DNA of 64,000 bases. Source: Amyloporia xantha (Eukaryota > Basidiomycota > Agaricomycetes > Polyporales > Adustoporiaceae). Numbering within the stretch: the first letter of the stretch is position 1; each line of letters starts with the position of its first letter. Below, in pieces: positions 60,542-64,000 of the stretch. The notes beneath the pieces were generated by a model. That model made no database searches. It saw only the letters and a list, made by a program, of their open reading frames with translations, and was not told the DNA's origin. The stretch is taken from positions 310,001 to 374,000 of the forward strand of contig JAYKKR010000029.1 in assembly GCA_036971615.1 (NCBI GenBank), in the 5' to 3' direction. Made by a program: the position numbers and the translations under genes.

Positions 60542-60830
60542 AACAGAGGCTAGAGATGTCGCGACGTGTGCGTGAAAAATGAAAAGCAGTGATGGTGGTA
60601 AGTAGGAGACAGTGGCAGGTGGAGTCGTTGCAAAAATTGTAAGTTTCAACTTCAACAATTATTGTCAGCGTGATCCAGCGCTTACTCGGTGAATCCCCCT
60701 CAGGATTATCTGCTCAAATACATAGATTACAGGCCCTTGTTGACATCTAGAAATCAATTTAAACCCTTTATTCTTCATTTTCTGACACCACCTCTGCCAA
60801 TTGCTAAGTCACGGCTCGACACAAACCTCT

Positions 60831-61984
60831 ATGGCACCAAGTCGCAGCGAGCCTGAGCGACCTCCTTTCAAGCACTTCAAATATCAATGCCAACAATGCA
60901 AACGATGGTTTCGAGAAGGTTTCGGACTCACGAATCATGAGCAAGCGGTCCATCAAAGGTACGGCCTTACTGTAGCATTGCCAGCCAGTGCCTCTACATT
61001 GCCGCAACAAGAAGACAATCAGAGGACACATACAAAAGGTAAGTTCCATCAGTCCGAGGGCTTCGGAGGAAGTCAATGACATACTAGCGGTCAACCCAGA
61101 TCAGGAACAGCGACCAATTCATTGAAATCGCATGCACAGCGCAGAGAACGTTGATGTATCCAGACATATAGATCCTGATGCGGGGTACCAGTCGGACTCC
61201 GAGAGCATGGCTAGAGAATCCAATGAGGACGACATCAGTGTGGACCAACCATTCATGAATGCCAAATCGGATTCAGACGTAGATCAAGACATGGACGCTG
61301 AGCTCGGCATCCACAATAGCAACAATGAGTCCGACTCTGAGTCGTCGGCAAACGATCTGCGAGGTCATGTAGATGGCTCAGAAGTCTCTGACGCTTTGTC
61401 TTACCTCGATCCATGCAACCTTGGTAAGTACGCATGGTCCCGCCCTGAGTACAGCTTGAATGAGGACTGACCCTTTCTGACTTCAGATTTGCACGGAGAT
61501 TCTGAGCATGGCTGTGAAGATGATGATGCCGGCTCTCATGAGGATGAGGACGTGTCTCAGCAAGGTCAGGACAAATCTCAAGACAATGATATTCATGAGA
61601 ATGGAGAGCGAGAGTCTCCTCTAGGAGGCCTCAGCACCGATCACAATGAGTCGGAGGGTGAGGAGCCATTTGACTATGACAAGGATCAAGAAGATCTGCG
61701 CGACAACTCCCTTGAGTGTGAGAACGTCTTTGAGGAGCCGCCACACATAGATGAAGACTTATTGATCGATGAACCTGATGACCCGCAAGTTGAAGAATCC
61801 AATGATGGGCGCCGCGCCGATCTGGAGGATTTTGGTGAAGAGCATGAAGAACAGCCCCGGAATAACGTGGAGGAATCAGATGATTCAGGCTCTGAAGCGC
61901 CGGAGCCAGTTTTATCCGAGTTTCATGAGTTTCTCAATGGTATGTGAATAGACTATGTGCTTTGATTCCAGTGCTGACTGGGAC
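60831..61984 (+). CDS. C2H2 zinc-finger protein with long acidic region, 3' end lost
   Basis: ATG at 60831. Exon 1 (60831-61038) encodes one C2H2 finger: Cys20, Cys23, His36 and His41 in YQCQQCKRWFREGFGLTNHE. Exons 61105-61149, 61172-61423 and 61487-61939 keep phase and encode a very acidic, Ser/Asp/Glu-rich stretch of more than 220 residues. A further acceptor at 61970-61971 opens an exon, but after 13 bases the LTR-like sequence at 61985 begins. A finger followed by an acidic region is the layout of the N-terminus of some basidiomycete transposase-like proteins (Plavaka type). The decisive catalytic part is absent here, so this is only a possibility. Truncated by the downstream insertion if the LTR call is right. 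Confidence 0.5.
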
Positions 61985-62239
61985 TGTAACAAATATACTT
62001 CTCTCACTCACACCTGATATGCGCTGCACCCAATCTCTATTCCAGAGAGTGTCTACAGTATGCATACATAGGTGTTGATATGAAAGAAGTGTTAGTCTTA
62101 GAAAGGAAATAGGATAGTGGCATATGTGCTGGCACACAAACATATGTAAATATAGATGATAAGGGCATATAAGCCTAGGATAAGGGATTATAATAATATA
62201 ATGGAATATAATTGAATAGATATGTAACGGCACGTTACA
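61985..62239 (-). mobile_element. Possible LTR (Ty3-like ends), 3' LTR of a minus-strand element or a solo LTR
   Basis: 255 bp starting TGTAAC and ending GTTACA, AT-rich with TATA-like stretches. Read on the minus strand it is preceded directly by a purine tract (GGTAGGGGAGGA), as expected for a 3' LTR. The partner LTR would lie beyond the window, so this is unproven. The GTTACA end also belongs to a perfect hairpin (62222-62240) like those that fill the following region, an alternative reading of the boundary. Confidence 0.45.
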
Positions 62240-64000
62240 TCCTCCCCTACCGGACTCGTACCACGGGTCCAACAGGAGGAAGGGCCCATCACACTTTGAA
62301 GTGGATGAAACCAGTGGAATGTATTCCTTGCAGGAGACAATGAAGTCCCCGCAGCAACAGTTCACAATTATATTGTGAACTCTCCACGCAGGTCAAGGAG
62401 TAGTACTTAGACATGTGGCAAGCACAGTCCGCAGCAGAGTTGACATCAACACAAACCAGTCCCCAGAGACCAGTGAGTGCCAACATCGCATCTGAGTCCC
62501 AGGCAGTAGGGTCACTCTGCCTTTGGACCAGCAGGACACAGAGGGGTTACCTCTGCATCCTCAGCAATGTTATCCATTGCTGATGACCTGGAGAGGCATC
62601 AAGGTGCATCACCAAATCTGTCGTCGGTCATGATAGTGGATGACGACTGATTTGAGGAAATACGGCATGCCACACCGGTTAGGCATGTGGCAAGTCCACA
62701 GAGATATGCTGCACCAGTTGAGCATGCAGCATGTCCATAAATATGGCATCCTGAACTGTGAAGTATTCGGCACACCCACTGATGCACCACGCAACACCGG
62801 TTAGGCATGTTGCGTGTATGAGGAGACGACGCACATGGTGTCTCGACATGTCCATGCCGTTGATCTAGAAGGTCTAGTGCAATGGTTACACAGCGTCGAT
62901 GAAGGCGCTGAGGGCATGAAGAAGCTGCGCCAGGAACTGACGCGAACCTCATATACTGGGAAGCCAGCGCTGGGGCACAGCGCAATGGCATCCAGTGGAT
63001 AGATGACAGCATATGGCATGCTGTCCCTATCTGCATCAGAAGCAGTGACAGACTGCTCCTGGTATGTGCGTCGCACTGGTAGGTGTGACGTACGCTGGGA
63101 TGAAGTGTACAACACATCAGGTGTTGTACGCTGGAGGAGAGGGAGTAACCTCTGTCGCGCCTCCACAACATATTCAATGTTGTGAAGACGGCATGCAGTA
63201 AGGTGCTGCAGCCATACTTCGATGTAGGCATACAGCTGTGAGTCATCTTCTGGAAGCAGAAGATACCACTGAGCGGCTTGCGCTGCTCTGCACCTTGCCA
63301 ATATGACCTCAGTCTCATAGGCAAGGGCGCATTCACCTTCTATGCGCTCAGCATCTGAGATGCTGGGCGTATAGGGGCTTGAGGCGATGGAGGCGTTGTC
63401 GGTGGACATGGTGGTTGAGAGGATGGAGGATCCCTGTCCACGTCGACAGTCTATATAGACCTCCAGTGTCAATCGAAGTCGGTTACAGACTTCAATTCCT
63501 GATGAGCGCTGATGAGCGCTGGTCAGCAGACTCAAACCGGAATTGCAAGTATTCCATTTGAGGAGCGACAATCCCAGTGATATGGAATTGTCACTGAAGA
63601 GCAGGACCAATGGGAATTGGTCGGGCTCCCGGTCCCTCCCCCCTCGGAAAGATACCCCGGTCCGATGAACTTTGGCATCAGAGTCTGGGTTCAGTCGTTT
63701 GGAAGGTAGGATAGTGCGACTGGCAAGTAGCACTACAATTAGAATAGACAAAGTATAAAATACTTTATCTATCCACCGAAAGAATGGCCCAAGTCCAATA
63801 GAGACAAGGGTCAGACATTTAGAAAGGAAAGGAGATGTCGAGTACATAGAAGATGTACTCGAACACTTCACATATTGGTGCATGGAGACAGACAAACAAC
63901 ATGATAAGTTGTTTGTATGTCTATCGACAAGCATGTCTTGGGCATATTCACCCTCAGATACTCCGAGAATTGAGGTGAATATGCAGCCCAAGAAGCTTGC
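62240..64000. repeat. Hairpin-dense region of unknown nature
   Basis: No recognised gene. At least fifteen short inverted repeats, many with perfect 6-9 bp stems and a 5-base loop, are spread across it. Examples: 62359-62381, 62561-62583, 63005-63025, 63107-63129, 63164-63184, 63349-63365, 63839-63861. Three more (62668-62692, 62706-62732, 62788-62816) share an 11-base loop with different but self-complementary stems. Longer ones are at 63293-63326, 63886-63922 and 63937-63992. On the minus strand a long open frame covers 62801-63991; from an internal ATG near 63410 it reads MSTDNASIASSPYTPSISDA..., without known domain. It may be the internal part of the element whose LTR is at 61985-62239. 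Confidence 0.7.

Noticed and set aside
63672..63687. Primer-binding-site-like TGGCATCAGAGTCTGG
   Set aside because: Resembles the initiator tRNA 3' end complement but no LTR end (CA) precedes it and the orientation conflicts with the purine tract at 62240.
1..64000. CRISPR arrays, rRNA, tRNA genes, bacterial-type operons
   Set aside because: None seen; gene structure is eukaryotic throughout.

Overview
The window is genomic DNA of a filamentous basidiomycete, most likely an agaricomycete. Evidence: split genes with many short GT-AG introns (mostly 45-75 bp), and a gene set of FunK1-type kinases, a CMT1-like (GT69) capsule-type mannosyltransferase, a GH72 glucanosyltransferase with an X8 domain and GPI signal, and F-box fragments. 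No rRNA, tRNA or CRISPR array was seen.

Layout. 1-6063: two FunK1-type kinase genes (A, A2) on the minus strand. 7129-8163: an F-box-like gene split by one in-frame stop. 9392-11792: an intact CMT1-like gene. 12868-24190: left arm of a very large inverted repeat, carrying kinase B (minus), a MITE, an F-box fragment, kinase D (plus) and a damaged carboxylesterase (minus). 24366-30482: a direct second copy of about 10620-17057, carrying a decapitated CMT1 copy and kinase C. 30595-39160: a unique island with ordinary single-copy genes (cytidine deaminase, mitochondrial carrier, actin-binding protein Abp1, GH72). 39940-51222: right arm, a mirror of 12868-24190, with an intact esterase (plus), kinase D' (minus), the mirrored F-box fragment and MITE, and kinase E (plus). 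51223 onward: AT-rich, repeat-rich DNA with a Ty1/copia element (51681-57473) bounded by identical-looking 304-bp LTRs and TTTAA target duplications. After it come two divergent genes of unknown function and a possible LTR. The last 1.8 kb is unusually dense in short perfect hairpins.

The single-copy genes are housekeeping or cell-wall genes: salvage of cytidine, mitochondrial transport, actin patches and beta-glucan remodelling. The seven kinase genes are an expanded accessory family; their signalling targets cannot be read from sequence. The central story is genome dynamics: inverted and direct duplication of a kinase-esterase block, gene-conversion-like mosaics between kinase copies, a MITE with a filled and an empty site in paralogous flanks, and uneven decay of the duplicated esterase and CMT1 copies. 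All exon borders come from reading splice signals and homology by eye.
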